In this document: one piece after another, positions 1 to 8,350 of the stretch
Position numbering within the stretch: position 1 is the stretch's first letter
Layout: every line of letters starts with the position of its first letter
From: Clostridium sp. KNHs205
GTDB taxonomy: Bacteria > Bacillota > Clostridia > Lachnospirales > Lachnospiraceae
Length of the DNA: 64,000 bases
Assembly: GCF_000702945.1 (NCBI RefSeq)
Contig: NZ_JNLE01000003.1
Span: forward strand, 3,333,501 to 3,397,500
Direction: 5' to 3'
The notes under the pieces: generated by a model
The model's database searches: none
Seen by the model: the letters and a program-made list of their open reading frames with translations, nothing else
What the model was told of the DNA's origin: nothing
Position numbers and translations under genes: made by a program

Positions 1-628
1 TCATTTCCCTTTCATTTTCATTTAGTACACCATGTACTTGTCCCTCATCAATTAAAGACTTAATCTCTTCTCTTGATAATATATCCTCCTGAACATTTAC
101 CTTGGAACCAAATAATTTCATAACCAAATTGGTTGAGAAAGAAAGTAATTTGATAAAAGGTGATGCTACTTTGGATAAAAGGTTAACAGGGCCAATTACA
201 AACATACTGATTTCTTCTGTTTTCGAAAGAGCAATTCTTTTGGGAACTAATTCACCGAAAACCAATGTAAAGAAAGCAAGTATTATTGTTACAAGGAAAA
301 AGGAAATTTCATCTCCATATGGAATATGAATTGTTAAAAGAAATTCTCCCAAAGGTCCGGAGAGTCCGGTAGCTGCAGATCCTGCTGAGAAGAAACCGGC
401 TAAGGTTATGGCAACCTGTATGGTTGATAAGAACTTTGTGGGTTCCTCCATGATCTTCTGCACCAGCTCGGCTTTTTTGTTACCGCCATCAGCGAGCCTC
501 TTGATTTTGTTTTTGTTTGATGATACCATGGCCATTTCGGCACAGGAAAAAAATGCATTGATAAGTGTTATAACGATTAGTATTAGTATTTGTAAAAAAA
601 TACTATCCCCGTCAGGGTCAGGATCCAT
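1..628 (-). CDS. CNNM/HlyC-CorC-type membrane protein, 5' part
   Basis: This gene reads leftward off the window, so only about 209 N-terminal residues are visible. The start ATG at 628-626 is preceded by a strong AGGAGGAA Shine-Dalgarno sequence. After a short acidic N-terminus there is a hydrophobic helix, a motif SCAEMAMVSSNKNK typical of DUF21/CNNM domains, and further membrane segments. The FGELVPKRIALSK motif is a CNNM hallmark. The visible end (SREEIKSLIDEGQ) is the usual linker into tandem CBS domains and a CorC/HlyC domain, which would lie outside. Family members are membrane proteins linked to Mg2+/Co2+ efflux; the substrate here is not shown by the sequence. The reading frame is open throughout. 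Confidence 0.88.
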   Translation of the reverse strand, partial: MDPDPDGDSIFLQILILIVITLINAFFSCAEMAMVSSNKNKIKRLADGGNKKAELVQKIMEEPTKFLSTIQVAITLAGFFSAGSAATGLSGPLGEFLLTIHIPYGDEISFFLVTIILAFFTLVFGELVPKRIALSKTEEISMFVIGPVNLLSKVASPFIKLLSFSTNLVMKLFGSKVNVQEDILSREEIKSLIDEGQVHGVLNENEREM

Positions 629-1143
629 TATGATTATTCCTCCTAAAAAATTTTGTATCTATTATAGCATAGATTAGACAAAATAGCAAGTTTTTAGTAC
701 TAGTTTCTAAAAAAGACCTGAAAACATAGTAAATACAAGGGGAGTAAATGGAAAAAACTTCTTACTCCTATGCAGAATTTTCACAAGTAAGTGTTTCTTA
801 TTCAGTACTTAAGAAAATCCGCATAAAATATACTGTAATACTTAAACGATGGCAGACTTCGGATAAGATAGAGGAATTTAGAGATAATAGAGGTTGTGGT
901 GGTGTATTAATGAATGATAAAAGTGGAATATGGTAATTTATTATGCAAAGCTCCTTATAAAAATAAATGTATTTGTACTTTTATAAACAGGAAAAATTTT
1001 AAGAAGTCCTAATTCTAAATTATTGATAAACACTCTTAAATTTATAGATTGTTTTGTTGTATACAATTATGCGAAGTCTTGAAAAGCCTGTATTTTCAAG
1101 ACTTTCCTTATGTCAAGATAACATTTTGTCTTAAAAAGGCAGG
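629..1143. other. Intergenic region with one hairpin
   Basis: I see no convincing gene here. The first ~60 bp should hold the promoter of the leftward CNNM gene. A 62-codon ORF at 748-936 has no recognisable family and a poorly spaced SD. At 1000-1016 there is a 17-nt match to one arm of the palindromic repeat found at 34.5 kb. A perfect 12-bp hairpin follows at 1074-1104. Confidence 0.5.
1074..1104 (+). terminator. Perfect 12-bp hairpin, possible terminator
   Basis: AAGTCTTGAAAA at 1074-1085 pairs with TTTTCAAGACTT at 1093-1104 across a 7-nt loop. The sequence after it (TCCTTATGTC) has only a weak T-run, so termination is uncertain. It separates the preceding non-coding DNA from the strong promoter at 1144. 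Confidence 0.4.
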
Positions 1144-1172
1144 TTGACAGTACCCACAAAATGGGTTATAAT
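1144..1172 (+). promoter_or_regulatory. Sigma-A promoter of the DUF4914 gene
   Basis: A consensus TTGACA (1144-1149) and a consensus TATAAT (1167-1172) are separated by 17 bp. Transcription should start near 1179, giving an untranslated leader of about 360 nt. Confidence 0.85.
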
Positions 1173-1539
1173 CGGAGAGAAAGTAAGCGTTTACAAAAAT
1201 GGCTGATTTAAGCGGTTTTTCAGGAAAAATGCATACTTCTTATTGAATTGAAAACTGGTGAATAAAGACGGCAGACAGGTTAATTACATGTTGACAAGTA
1301 CAGCAGACAGCAAGAAGCAGCTTTATGGTAAGTTGTAGGAAGCCGGTGTCCATAAGTACATAGGAGATCGGGTTTAATAAATGTTGGAAGGTACTATGCT
1401 AGACGGCTCTGGGATACTGCATATGTCAATTCAGGAAACGCTTCGGGCGTGAATGCTGTATAAATTGACACAACAGATAAAGGAACAGGCTGAGATAGCA
1501 GATAGCCAGAAATGGCATATAGCTAGAAAGGATGATTAG
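1173..1539 (+). other. Long leader with in-frame short ORFs
   Basis: The leader between promoter and DUF4914 gene is about 360 nt. In the same frame as the downstream gene it contains ATG-started segments at 1288, 1381 and 1453, separated by stops. The last (1453-1539, 28 codons) ends with TAG directly abutting the GTG start at 1540. No SD precedes these ATGs convincingly, and no known riboswitch fold was recognised. It may be a decayed coding stretch or an upstream-ORF leader. Confidence 0.35.
1182..1195 (+). promoter_or_regulatory. cre-like CcpA operator
   Basis: The 14-mer AGTAAGCGTTTACA differs from the cre consensus TGWAANCGNTNWCA only at its first base. Its core GTAAGCGTTTAC is nearly a perfect palindrome. 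It begins about 10 bp after the -10 box, at or just after the predicted start point, a position that in Firmicutes normally gives carbon catabolite repression. CcpA binding is inferred. Confidence 0.6.
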
Positions 1540-3417
1540 GTGAAAGAATTGTTACAGAAATTTAATTTTTCTAAAGAATTACAAGCAATACTGGACAGTT
1601 GTAAGAGCGTAGTAATCCCTGCTACAAAAGAGGAATTGCTGGCTCTTTCCTTTGGCCCTGAAGGCGGAAACGATTTCGAAGTAAGATATGACGTGGAAGG
1701 TAAAGGCTCTGTTCTGGAAGCTACCGTAACCAGATGCAGAAACGGTGTTATCGGTAACTATCCGGAAGATTATATGAGAAGAAGAGACCCGGACTGTAAT
1801 CTGGTATCTGATGATAAAGAGTCAGATAAACCAAGATATCAGGACCTTTACAAAAAGGATTTCAGTGAATTAAGAGATGCGACTTTTGAATGGCTTAAGA
1901 AACAGGAACTTTTTATCGTTCCCTTTATGGCCGGAGGAAGAGAATACGGATATCCCGCTATTCTTTTAGCACCTGTTAATGCAGGTTTTTTTGGTGCTGC
2001 TTTAGCTGATTTACAGGAATTTGTAAGCGTTAATGATATCGAAGGCGGCTTTGAACCCAAAGCGGTGGTTTATCTTGCGCCTCCGTTCCGTCATACTCAT
2101 TTTGATGGAAAACAGGTGGTAGTCCATAATCGTCTGGATGATGTACATGAGGTATTCTCTTATAATCTCTATCCAGGTCCCAGTGCCAAAAAAGGTATCT
2201 ACAGTGTGCTTTTAAATATAGGTGAAAATGAAGGCTGGACTACATGTCATGCTTCCACTGTTAAAGTTATCACTCCATATGACAATGAAATTGTTATTAT
2301 GCATGAAGGTGCATCCGGCGGTGGTAAGAGTGAAATGACAGAAAACATTCACAGAGAATTAGATGGTAAAGTTGTTCTTGGTGTGAACACCCTTACCAAA
2401 GAAAAGACATATATCGAACTGGTAGATGCCTGTGAGCTTCGTCCTATTACCGATGATATGGCTCTTTGTCATACAGATATGCAGAATGAAAGCCATAAAC
2501 TGGTTGTTAAGGATGCAGAAGACGGCTGGTTCTTACGTCTTGATAACATAAAGAAATACGGGGATTCTCCTCAGCTGGAGAGTATACTTATTCAGCCGCC
2601 CAGACCCTTGGTTTATATTAATATGCAGGCTATTGAGAAGGCAACCTGCCTTCCCTGGGAGCATATTATTGATTCCGATGGCAAACCCTGCCCCAATCCC
2701 AGAGTTATTCTGCCCAGAGAATATGTGCAGAATGTAGTAAGCGAACTTGCAGAGGTTGATATCAGAAGCTTTGGTGTCAGAACGCCGCCTTGCACAAAAG
2801 AAAATCCCAGCTACGGTGTAATTGGTTTGTTCCACGTACTACCACCGGCACTTGCATGGCTATGGAGACTTGTAGCACCCAGAGGTTACAATAATCCCAG
2901 TATCAATTCTACCAATAAGATGACCAGTGAAGGTGTTGGTTCCTATTGGCCTTTTGCTACCGGAAAGATGGTAACACAGGCTAACCTGCTGTTGAATCAG
3001 GTGAAGCATTCCACTCATACAAGATATGTACTGATTCCTAATCAGCATATCGGTGTATATGAAGTTGGCTTCATGCCCCAGTGGGTAGCCAGAGAATATA
3101 TTGCAAGAAGAGGCGGAGCAAAGTTCAAGCCTGAGCAGTTAGTGGAAGCACGCTGCAATATCCTTGGTTATTGTCAGGAATCTATCCGTATTGACGGACG
3201 TTACATCAGACAGGATTTCCTTCGTCCGGAACTTCAAGCTGAAGTAGGTATTGAAGGTTATGATAAGGGAGCCAAGTTATTGGTAGATTTCTTTAAGGAA
3301 GAGCTGGTTAAGTTTAAGACCGATGAGCTTGATCCTTTAGGAAGAGAGATTATTGACTGCTTCTTTAATAATGGATCTTTAGAGGATTATGGAAATATCC
3401 TTCCTATGAGATATTAA
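1540..3417 (+). CDS. DUF4914-family P-loop protein
   Basis: This 625-residue protein has a GTG start preceded by AAAGGATG. It matches my recollection of the DUF4914 family in length and overall sequence; the biochemical function is not established. A phosphate-binding loop GASGGGKSE lies at about residues 257-265. That loop resembles those of HPr kinase and ATP-dependent PEP carboxykinase (GxSGxGK[ST]), so a nucleotide-dependent kinase or PEPCK-like role is plausible but inferred. There is no signal peptide or membrane segment. The gene stands alone between its own promoter and a strong terminator. A cre-like site just downstream of the promoter suggests repression during growth on preferred sugars, which would fit a role in carbon metabolism. 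Confidence 0.75.
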   Translation: MKELLQKFNFSKELQAILDSCKSVVIPATKEELLALSFGPEGGNDFEVRYDVEGKGSVLEATVTRCRNGVIGNYPEDYMRRRDPDCNLVSDDKESDKPRYQDLYKKDFSELRDATFEWLKKQELFIVPFMAGGREYGYPAILLAPVNAGFFGAALADLQEFVSVNDIEGGFEPKAVVYLAPPFRHTHFDGKQVVVHNRLDDVHEVFSYNLYPGPSAKKGIYSVLLNIGENEGWTTCHASTVKVITPYDNEIVIMHEGASGGGKSEMTENIHRELDGKVVLGVNTLTKEKTYIELVDACELRPITDDMALCHTDMQNESHKLVVKDAEDGWFLRLDNIKKYGDSPQLESILIQPPRPLVYINMQAIEKATCLPWEHIIDSDGKPCPNPRVILPREYVQNVVSELAEVDIRSFGVRTPPCTKENPSYGVIGLFHVLPPALAWLWRLVAPRGYNNPSINSTNKMTSEGVGSYWPFATGKMVTQANLLLNQVKHSTHTRYVLIPNQHIGVYEVGFMPQWVAREYIARRGGAKFKPEQLVEARCNILGYCQESIRIDGRYIRQDFLRPELQAEVGIEGYDKGAKLLVDFFKEELVKFKTDELDPLGREIIDCFFNNGSLEDYGNILPMRY

Positions 3418-3471
3418 TTATATAAATCTTAGTCAATATAATATACTGCCGTTATCGGCAGAGCGAATGAT

Positions 3472-3526
3472 AACAAAAAGAGTATGAGAGGAATCGTAAA
3501 GAGTCTTCTCATACTCTTTTTGTTGT
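3472..3526 (+). terminator. Rho-independent terminator
   Basis: An 18-bp arm at 3472-3489 (AACAAAAAGAGTATGAGA) pairs with 3507-3524, and the descending arm contains the T-run. It ends the DUF4914 transcript. Confidence 0.85.
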
Positions 3527-3600
3527 TTCTATGGATACCTTTGATATTAATTTGAATTTAACATCATATATATAACCAAAACGGTTTTCAAGCAGGGTGT

Positions 3601-5307
3601 ATGACGCAGGAAGAGCAGAATAAAATAATTAGTAATGACTATATAGATGTACTAATCGAGTATGATGCGGATCTTACGCGTATTAAAGATGTTTATGGTG
3701 AGACCATGCAGATTTTAGATGATACTTATGCGGTGGCATATATACCTGTCAGTAAAACAGAGGAAAGACTGGTAGGGGACATAGGCTATACCGCTATACC
3801 TAAATTATTTGGATTGTTGGAATCACCGACAATTGAAGCTGTTGGACTTAACAGATTGTCAAGGCTACCCGGACTTAATCTGAAGGGAGAAGGAGTTATT
3901 CTTGGGTTTGTTGATACAGGAATCGATTATACCCTGCCTGTATTCAAAAATAGTGACAATACTACCAGAATTATATCAATCTGGGATCAAACCATAATTA
4001 ATCCGGAAGCAACACCGGAAACTTATAATTATGGTAAAATATATACAGAAGATAATATAAATGAAGCTCTTAGAAGTGAAGCACCTTTATCCGTTGTACC
4101 CAGTGTGGATGAACTGGGGCATGGAACGGCTTTGGCGGGTTTGGCAGGCGGAGGTGAAGTGCAGGCGGAAAATTTTACAGGAATTGCAACTTTATCAGAG
4201 CTGGCAATGGTTAAGTTAAAACTGGCAAAAGACAATCTCAAGGAATACATGTTTGTTCCCGAAGAAACTGTCGCATATCAGGAGAATGATATTATGGCAG
4301 GGGTATTGTATCTTGTAAATCTGGCAAGACAACGGAATAAACCAATTGTTATCTGCATAGGCCTGGGGTCCAATATGGGAGGGCATGATGGCAGGGAACC
4401 CATAAGTCTCATGCTTTCAAGGCTGGGAGAAAGAAATGGAGTAGTTATTGTTTTGCCTGCTGGAAATGAAGGTGCTGCCGGACATCATTATTTTGGAACT
4501 GTTGAAGATTCGATTAACAGTAATTTGGTAGAAGTAAATGTTGCTGAAGATGAAAATGGTTTCACCATGGAATTATGGGGGCAGGCACCGGGGGTATATT
4601 CCATTGACATTACTTCACCTTCGGGAGAATATATACCCAGAATACCGGCCAGGCTTGGGGAAAGCAGAACCATCCGTTTTTTATTTGAAAGTACCATATT
4701 ATATATAAGTTATCTGATAGCGGAAGCACAGACCGGAGATCAGCTCATCTTTCTGCGGTTTGTGAGGCCTGCACCGGGGATATGGCGTTTCAGAGTATAT
4801 GGAATTAAGGATATAACCACAGGTTTTCATATCTGGCTTCCTATGACCGGCTTTGTAAGAGAAGCCACCAGATTTGTAAAACCCAATCCGGAAACTACAA
4901 TTACAACGCCTGGAAATGCAGGTATCCCAATAACTGTAACTGCCTATGACTACAGAAATCAAAGTATTTATTTAAATGCCGGCAGAGGATATACGAGACT
5001 GAACAACATAAAGCCGGAACTTGCTGCACCCGGAGTTGAACTTCTATGTCCAAGCTCTGAAGGTTTTGTACCAAAAACTGGCACCAGTATGGCTGCAGCT
5101 GTAACTGCAGGAATTGGTGCATTGCTTTTGGAATGGGGACTTGTGCGCGGTAAATTAATTTATATGGATTCAACAGCCGTAAAGCAATTCCTGATTCGTG
5201 GTGTTAAACGAAGTACCAATGAAGCCTACCCCAATAAAGTATGGGGCTTTGGTATGATTGATATTTACAGGACTTTTGACAGCTTAAGAGGAGAGTCCGC
5301 ATTATAA
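3601..5307 (+). CDS. Csp-like subtilisin-family (S8) serine protease, intact triad
   Basis: This is a 568-residue subtilase without a signal peptide. An N-terminal prodomain-like region (about residues 1-80) precedes the catalytic domain. All catalytic residues are visible: Asp105 in VDTGIDY, His174 in GHGT, Ser496 in GTSMAA, and the oxyanion Asn289 in PAGNEG. A long insertion with a beta-rich jelly-roll-like character separates Asn289 from Ser496. This architecture is that of the clostridial Csp germination proteases (CspA/B/C) and the many related S8 peptidases in Lachnospiraceae. A role in spore germination or cortex-enzyme processing is inferred. It shares its architecture with the degenerate paralogue at 18712. 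The start ATG has only a weak SD (AGGGTG). Confidence 0.88.
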   Translation: MTQEEQNKIISNDYIDVLIEYDADLTRIKDVYGETMQILDDTYAVAYIPVSKTEERLVGDIGYTAIPKLFGLLESPTIEAVGLNRLSRLPGLNLKGEGVILGFVDTGIDYTLPVFKNSDNTTRIISIWDQTIINPEATPETYNYGKIYTEDNINEALRSEAPLSVVPSVDELGHGTALAGLAGGGEVQAENFTGIATLSELAMVKLKLAKDNLKEYMFVPEETVAYQENDIMAGVLYLVNLARQRNKPIVICIGLGSNMGGHDGREPISLMLSRLGERNGVVIVLPAGNEGAAGHHYFGTVEDSINSNLVEVNVAEDENGFTMELWGQAPGVYSIDITSPSGEYIPRIPARLGESRTIRFLFESTILYISYLIAEAQTGDQLIFLRFVRPAPGIWRFRVYGIKDITTGFHIWLPMTGFVREATRFVKPNPETTITTPGNAGIPITVTAYDYRNQSIYLNAGRGYTRLNNIKPELAAPGVELLCPSSEGFVPKTGTSMAAAVTAGIGALLLEWGLVRGKLIYMDSTAVKQFLIRGVKRSTNEAYPNKVWGFGMIDIYRTFDSLRGESAL

Positions 5308-5419
5308 TTATAAAATTTTAAATGAATAAGATTTAACAGTAGAAGCATACTTATCCTGCAATAATTTTTATGGAGGTTTTTGTTGTTAACCTTCAGATTT
5401 TATTAACTACGGATTTCAG

Positions 5420-5461
5420 GGTTATCAAATCATGGATTTGATATTCACGAAAGGAGTTACT
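5420..5461 (+). promoter_or_regulatory. Hairpin plus SD leader element (copy 1)
   Basis: ATCAAATC (5424-5431) pairs perfectly with GATTTGAT (5435-5442). The sequence from 5437 through the SD (GAAAGGAG) is almost identical to the leader of the chemoreceptor gene at 41483-41505 (one difference in 23 nt). It sits directly in front of the ATG at 5462. A shared post-transcriptional control is possible. Confidence 0.5.
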
Positions 5462-5596
5462 ATGCCAAAAGACAGTCAGCCTGATAATAAAAAGGCACGA
5501 ATGGAAAAAGCAAATTACCAGACACCTATAACCAGAGAAAATCAGAACCAAAACAGAAATGCCAAGAAAAAATCAGCAGAGCATAATGATGTGTAA
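5462..5596 (+). CDS. Small hydrophilic protein, 44 residues
   Basis: An ATG with an ideal SD (GAAAGGAG, 9 nt spacing) opens a 44-codon frame. The product is highly charged and rich in Lys, Asn and Gln, with no hydrophobic segment and no cysteine (MPKDSQPDNKKARMEKANYQ at the start). Composition and size recall small spore-associated or nucleic-acid-binding proteins of Clostridia, but I do not recognise a family with certainty. It follows the Csp-like protease by about 155 nt and precedes a second small gene by 36 nt, so the two small genes probably form one transcription unit. Confidence 0.6.
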   Translation: MPKDSQPDNKKARMEKANYQTPITRENQNQNRNAKKKSAEHNDV

Positions 5597-5632
5597 GTAT
5601 TTGCTGTTATAAGAAGCAAAGGAGGATTTGAC

Positions 5633-5803
5633 ATGGCAAAAGCCGGAATGAGGCGCCCGGACCCGAAAGAACCCCATGGAACAATGGAGCATATAGGATA
5701 TAAGGGCAAGAAAAATGATGAGAAGCCTGTACCTGAGATTCAAGGTAAAGCGAAAAGCGGTCATGAAAAGGCCAATCCCATAAAATTCGACGGAAAATGG
5801 TAG
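5633..5803 (+). CDS. Small basic protein, 56 residues
   Basis: The ATG at 5633 follows a perfect AAAGGAGG SD with 8 nt spacing. The 56-residue product is basic, rich in Lys, Gly and Pro, and lacks hydrophobic stretches. A distinctive N-terminal motif RRPDPKEPHGT and a C-terminal KFDGKW are visible. I recognise no named family and assign no function. It is followed by a strong terminator, so it is the last gene of this small unit. Confidence 0.6.
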   Translation: MAKAGMRRPDPKEPHGTMEHIGYKGKKNDEKPVPEIQGKAKSGHEKANPIKFDGKW

Positions 5804-5820
5804 CTAAGAACCTGTAAAAA

Positions 5821-5907
5821 GAGAAAGTCCTATGGTATTTCCTCTTTATGCTTTGAGAGATAATAACTTTCAAAGTGTAAAGATATGAATATCATAGGGC
5901 TTTTTCT
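5821..5907 (+). terminator. Compound rho-independent terminator
   Basis: CCTATGGTATT (5829-5839) pairs with AATATCATAGG (5888-5898), extended by GAAAG/CTTTTTC, and followed by T-rich sequence. An inner hairpin CTTTGA/TCAAAG makes it a longer branched structure. Confidence 0.7.
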
Positions 5908-5972
5908 GTTCTGTAAAGGTTGAAAAAATGTGTGTTATTGGCAGAGAAATGCAATTGAGGATGATTTAGGGC

Positions 5973-6014
5973 TTGCAAAGATTATACCCGAGTATTATAA
6001 TAGGGATTAAATTA
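5973..6014 (+). promoter_or_regulatory. suf operon promoter with possible Rrf2/IscR-like site
   Basis: TTGCAA (5973-5978) and TATAAT (5996-6001) are spaced by 17 bp. Overlapping the spacer and -10 is an imperfect inverted repeat ATACCC...GGGAT with central AGTATTATAAT, resembling the type-1 sites of Rrf2-family Fe-S regulators such as IscR. The promoter call is good; the regulator is inferred and not encoded in this window. Confidence 0.6.
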
Positions 6015-6079
6015 GTAGGAATTGAAACAGTAGGAATTAAAAGCTGCTAAAATTATGTAGAAAGGTCAGTGATGTATAC

Positions 6080-6820
6080 ATGTCAGAGAAATTACTCGAA
6101 ATCAAAGGGCTCAGAGTGAGTGTAGAAAATAAGGATATTTTAAATGGATTGAACCTTACGGTGAACAAAGGAGAAGTTCATGTGATTATGGGACCAAACG
6201 GTGCAGGTAAGTCTACCCTTGGTTATTCTATCATGGGACATTCAAAATATATAGTCGAAGAAGGAGAAATCCTTTTTGAAGGCGAGGATATCACAAATGA
6301 AAAAACGGATGTCAGAGCAAAGAAAGGGTTATTTCTTTCTTTTCAGAATCCGGAGGAATTAACCGGAGTAAGCCTGGAAAGCTTCCTGAGATCCTCCAAA
6401 ACAGCTATTGAAGGCAAACTGCCTAAAGTAATGGCATATCGGAAAGAGCTGGGTAAGACAATGGAAAACCTGGGTATGGACAGGGAATATGCAGACAGGT
6501 ACTTAAATGTCGGCTTTTCCGGAGGTGAGAAGAAAAAATCTGAAATCCTTCAGATGCTTACGTTAAATCCCAAACTCGCCATACTGGATGAGACAGATTC
6601 CGGGCTTGATGTAGATGCGGTCAAAATTGTCTCCAAGGGAGTTAAAGCCTTTAAGAATAAGGAGAATGCACTTCTTATCATAACGCATAATACTAAGATT
6701 CTGGAATATCTGGACGTTGATTATGTTCATATACTTTCCGAAGGTAAACTGACCATGACCGGTGGACCGGAGCTCATTGAGGCAGTCAACAGGAAGGGCT
6801 TTAAGGCGCTGCATAAATGA
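6080..6820 (+). CDS. sufC: SufC, Fe-S assembly ABC-type ATPase
   Basis: SufC is the soluble ABC ATPase that energises the SufBCD scaffold for Fe-S cluster assembly in the cytosol. The 246-residue product has Walker A GPNGAGKST near residues 38-46, an SGGEKKKSEILQ signature, and Walker B LAILDETDSGLD. The modified signature (GGEKKK rather than GGQ) and the closing LTMTGGPEL region are typical of SufC. It is the first gene of a five-gene suf operon and follows the promoter at 5973. The frame is intact. Confidence 0.97.
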   Translation: MSEKLLEIKGLRVSVENKDILNGLNLTVNKGEVHVIMGPNGAGKSTLGYSIMGHSKYIVEEGEILFEGEDITNEKTDVRAKKGLFLSFQNPEELTGVSLESFLRSSKTAIEGKLPKVMAYRKELGKTMENLGMDREYADRYLNVGFSGGEKKKSEILQMLTLNPKLAILDETDSGLDVDAVKIVSKGVKAFKNKENALLIITHNTKILEYLDVDYVHILSEGKLTMTGGPELIEAVNRKGFKALHK

Positions 6821-6878
6821 CGTAAAGTTATATGGTCAGATAGATAAGCCGTGTGAACGGCGGGAATGAGAGGTAATT

Positions 6879-8291
6879 ATGGAAACAGTGAAGAATAAGA
6901 CTTATGTTGAAGATGTTAACCGAAGTATATATGACATCAAAGATAAGGTTAATGCCTCCTACAAAGCATCCAGAGGCTTGACATCCGGAATCGTTAATTC
7001 CATATCACTTGAGAAGAATGATCCGGCTTGGATGAGAGAGTTCAGGCAGAAATCTTTAAAAATATACAATGAACTGGATATACCTGTATGGGGACCGAGT
7101 ATTGAAGGACTTCATATGGAGGATATCGTTACTTATGTCAGACCGAATACGCAGATGCAGCTGAAATGGGAGGAAGTACCGGAGGATATCAAAAACACCT
7201 TTGAGCGTTTGGGAATACCTCAGGCTGAGCGTACCTCTCTGGCAGGTGTGGGAGCTCAGTACGACTCAGAGGTAGTGTATCATAATGTAAGAGAAGAGGT
7301 TAAAAACCTCGGTGTTATCTATACGGATATGGAAAGTGCCTTAAGAGAGCATGAGGAGCTGGTAAAAGAGCATTTTATGAAGCTGGTAACCCCCAGAGAT
7401 CATAAGTTTGCTGCTCTTCACGGAGCAGTATGGAGCGGCGGTTCCTTTGTGTATGTACCGCCCGGTGTATCCGTTGAGATTCCTCTTCAATCCTATTTCC
7501 GACTGAACGCTCCCGGAGCAGGACAGTTTGAGCATACGCTCATTATAGTGGATAAAGGAGCTAACCTGCATTTTATAGAAGGATGTTCTGCACCTAAATA
7601 TAATGTAGCCAATCTTCACGCAGGTTGTGTGGAATTGTTTGTCAGAGAAGGAGCAAGGCTTCGTTATTCAACCATTGAAAACTGGTCTAAGAATATGTTT
7701 AATCTCAATACAAAGCGTGCCTCGGTGGCAAAAGACGCAACCATGGAATGGGTATCCGGCTCCTTTGGTTCCAGAGTATCCTATCTGTATCCCATGAGTA
7801 TCTTAAAGGGTGAGAATGCTAAGATGGAATATACCGGTATAACCTTTGCAGGTAATGGTCAGAACCTGGATACAGGAGTTAAGGTGGTTCATGCAGCCCC
7901 TAACACTTCTTCCCATATGAGTTCAAAGTCAATATCCAAGGATGGCGGAACAAGTACTTTTAGAAGTGCTGTTGTAATGGGCACCGAAGCAGATGGTGCC
8001 AAGTGTGCAGTATCCTGCGAATCCTTAATGTTGGATTCCAAGTCACGTTCTGATACCATACCGGTTATGGATATTCGTAATGATAATGTTGATATCGGAC
8101 ATGAGGCCAAAATAGGCAGGATCAGCGATGATACGATTTTTTATCTTATGAGCAGAGGCTTAAGTGAAGCGGATGCCAGAGCCATGATTGTAAGCGGCTT
8201 CGCTGAACCTATAGCCAAAGAGCTTCCTTTGGAATATGCACTGGAAATGAATCAGCTGATACGTCTTGAAATGGAAGGCAGTATAGGATAG
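6879..8291 (+). CDS. sufB: SufB, Fe-S cluster scaffold subunit
   Basis: SufB (470 residues) forms the beta-helical scaffold on which Fe-S clusters are built, in complex with SufC and SufD. Family hallmarks visible are WMREFRQKSLKIYNELDIPVW-like N-terminal sequence, the GVWSGGSFVYVPPGV-type motif (here AVWSGGS), HFIEGCSAP containing a conserved Cys, and the C-terminal SRSDTIPVMDIRNDNVDIGHEA region. The ATG follows GAGAGG with good spacing. It lies 58 nt after sufC and 59 nt before sufD, in the same operon. Confidence 0.97.
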   Translation: METVKNKTYVEDVNRSIYDIKDKVNASYKASRGLTSGIVNSISLEKNDPAWMREFRQKSLKIYNELDIPVWGPSIEGLHMEDIVTYVRPNTQMQLKWEEVPEDIKNTFERLGIPQAERTSLAGVGAQYDSEVVYHNVREEVKNLGVIYTDMESALREHEELVKEHFMKLVTPRDHKFAALHGAVWSGGSFVYVPPGVSVEIPLQSYFRLNAPGAGQFEHTLIIVDKGANLHFIEGCSAPKYNVANLHAGCVELFVREGARLRYSTIENWSKNMFNLNTKRASVAKDATMEWVSGSFGSRVSYLYPMSILKGENAKMEYTGITFAGNGQNLDTGVKVVHAAPNTSSHMSSKSISKDGGTSTFRSAVVMGTEADGAKCAVSCESLMLDSKSRSDTIPVMDIRNDNVDIGHEAKIGRISDDTIFYLMSRGLSEADARAMIVSGFAEPIAKELPLEYALEMNQLIRLEMEGSIG

Positions 8292-8350
8292 ATAAAAGTT
8301 TGTGTCTGCGCTGGACACATAAACTATCGGGATGAAAAAGCAGCGCGGAA

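Noticed and set aside
748..936. 62-codon ORF upstream of the DUF4914 gene
   Set aside because: The SD-like GGGGAG is only about 3 nt from the ATG, the product resembles no known family, and the region is AT-rich without other coding signs.
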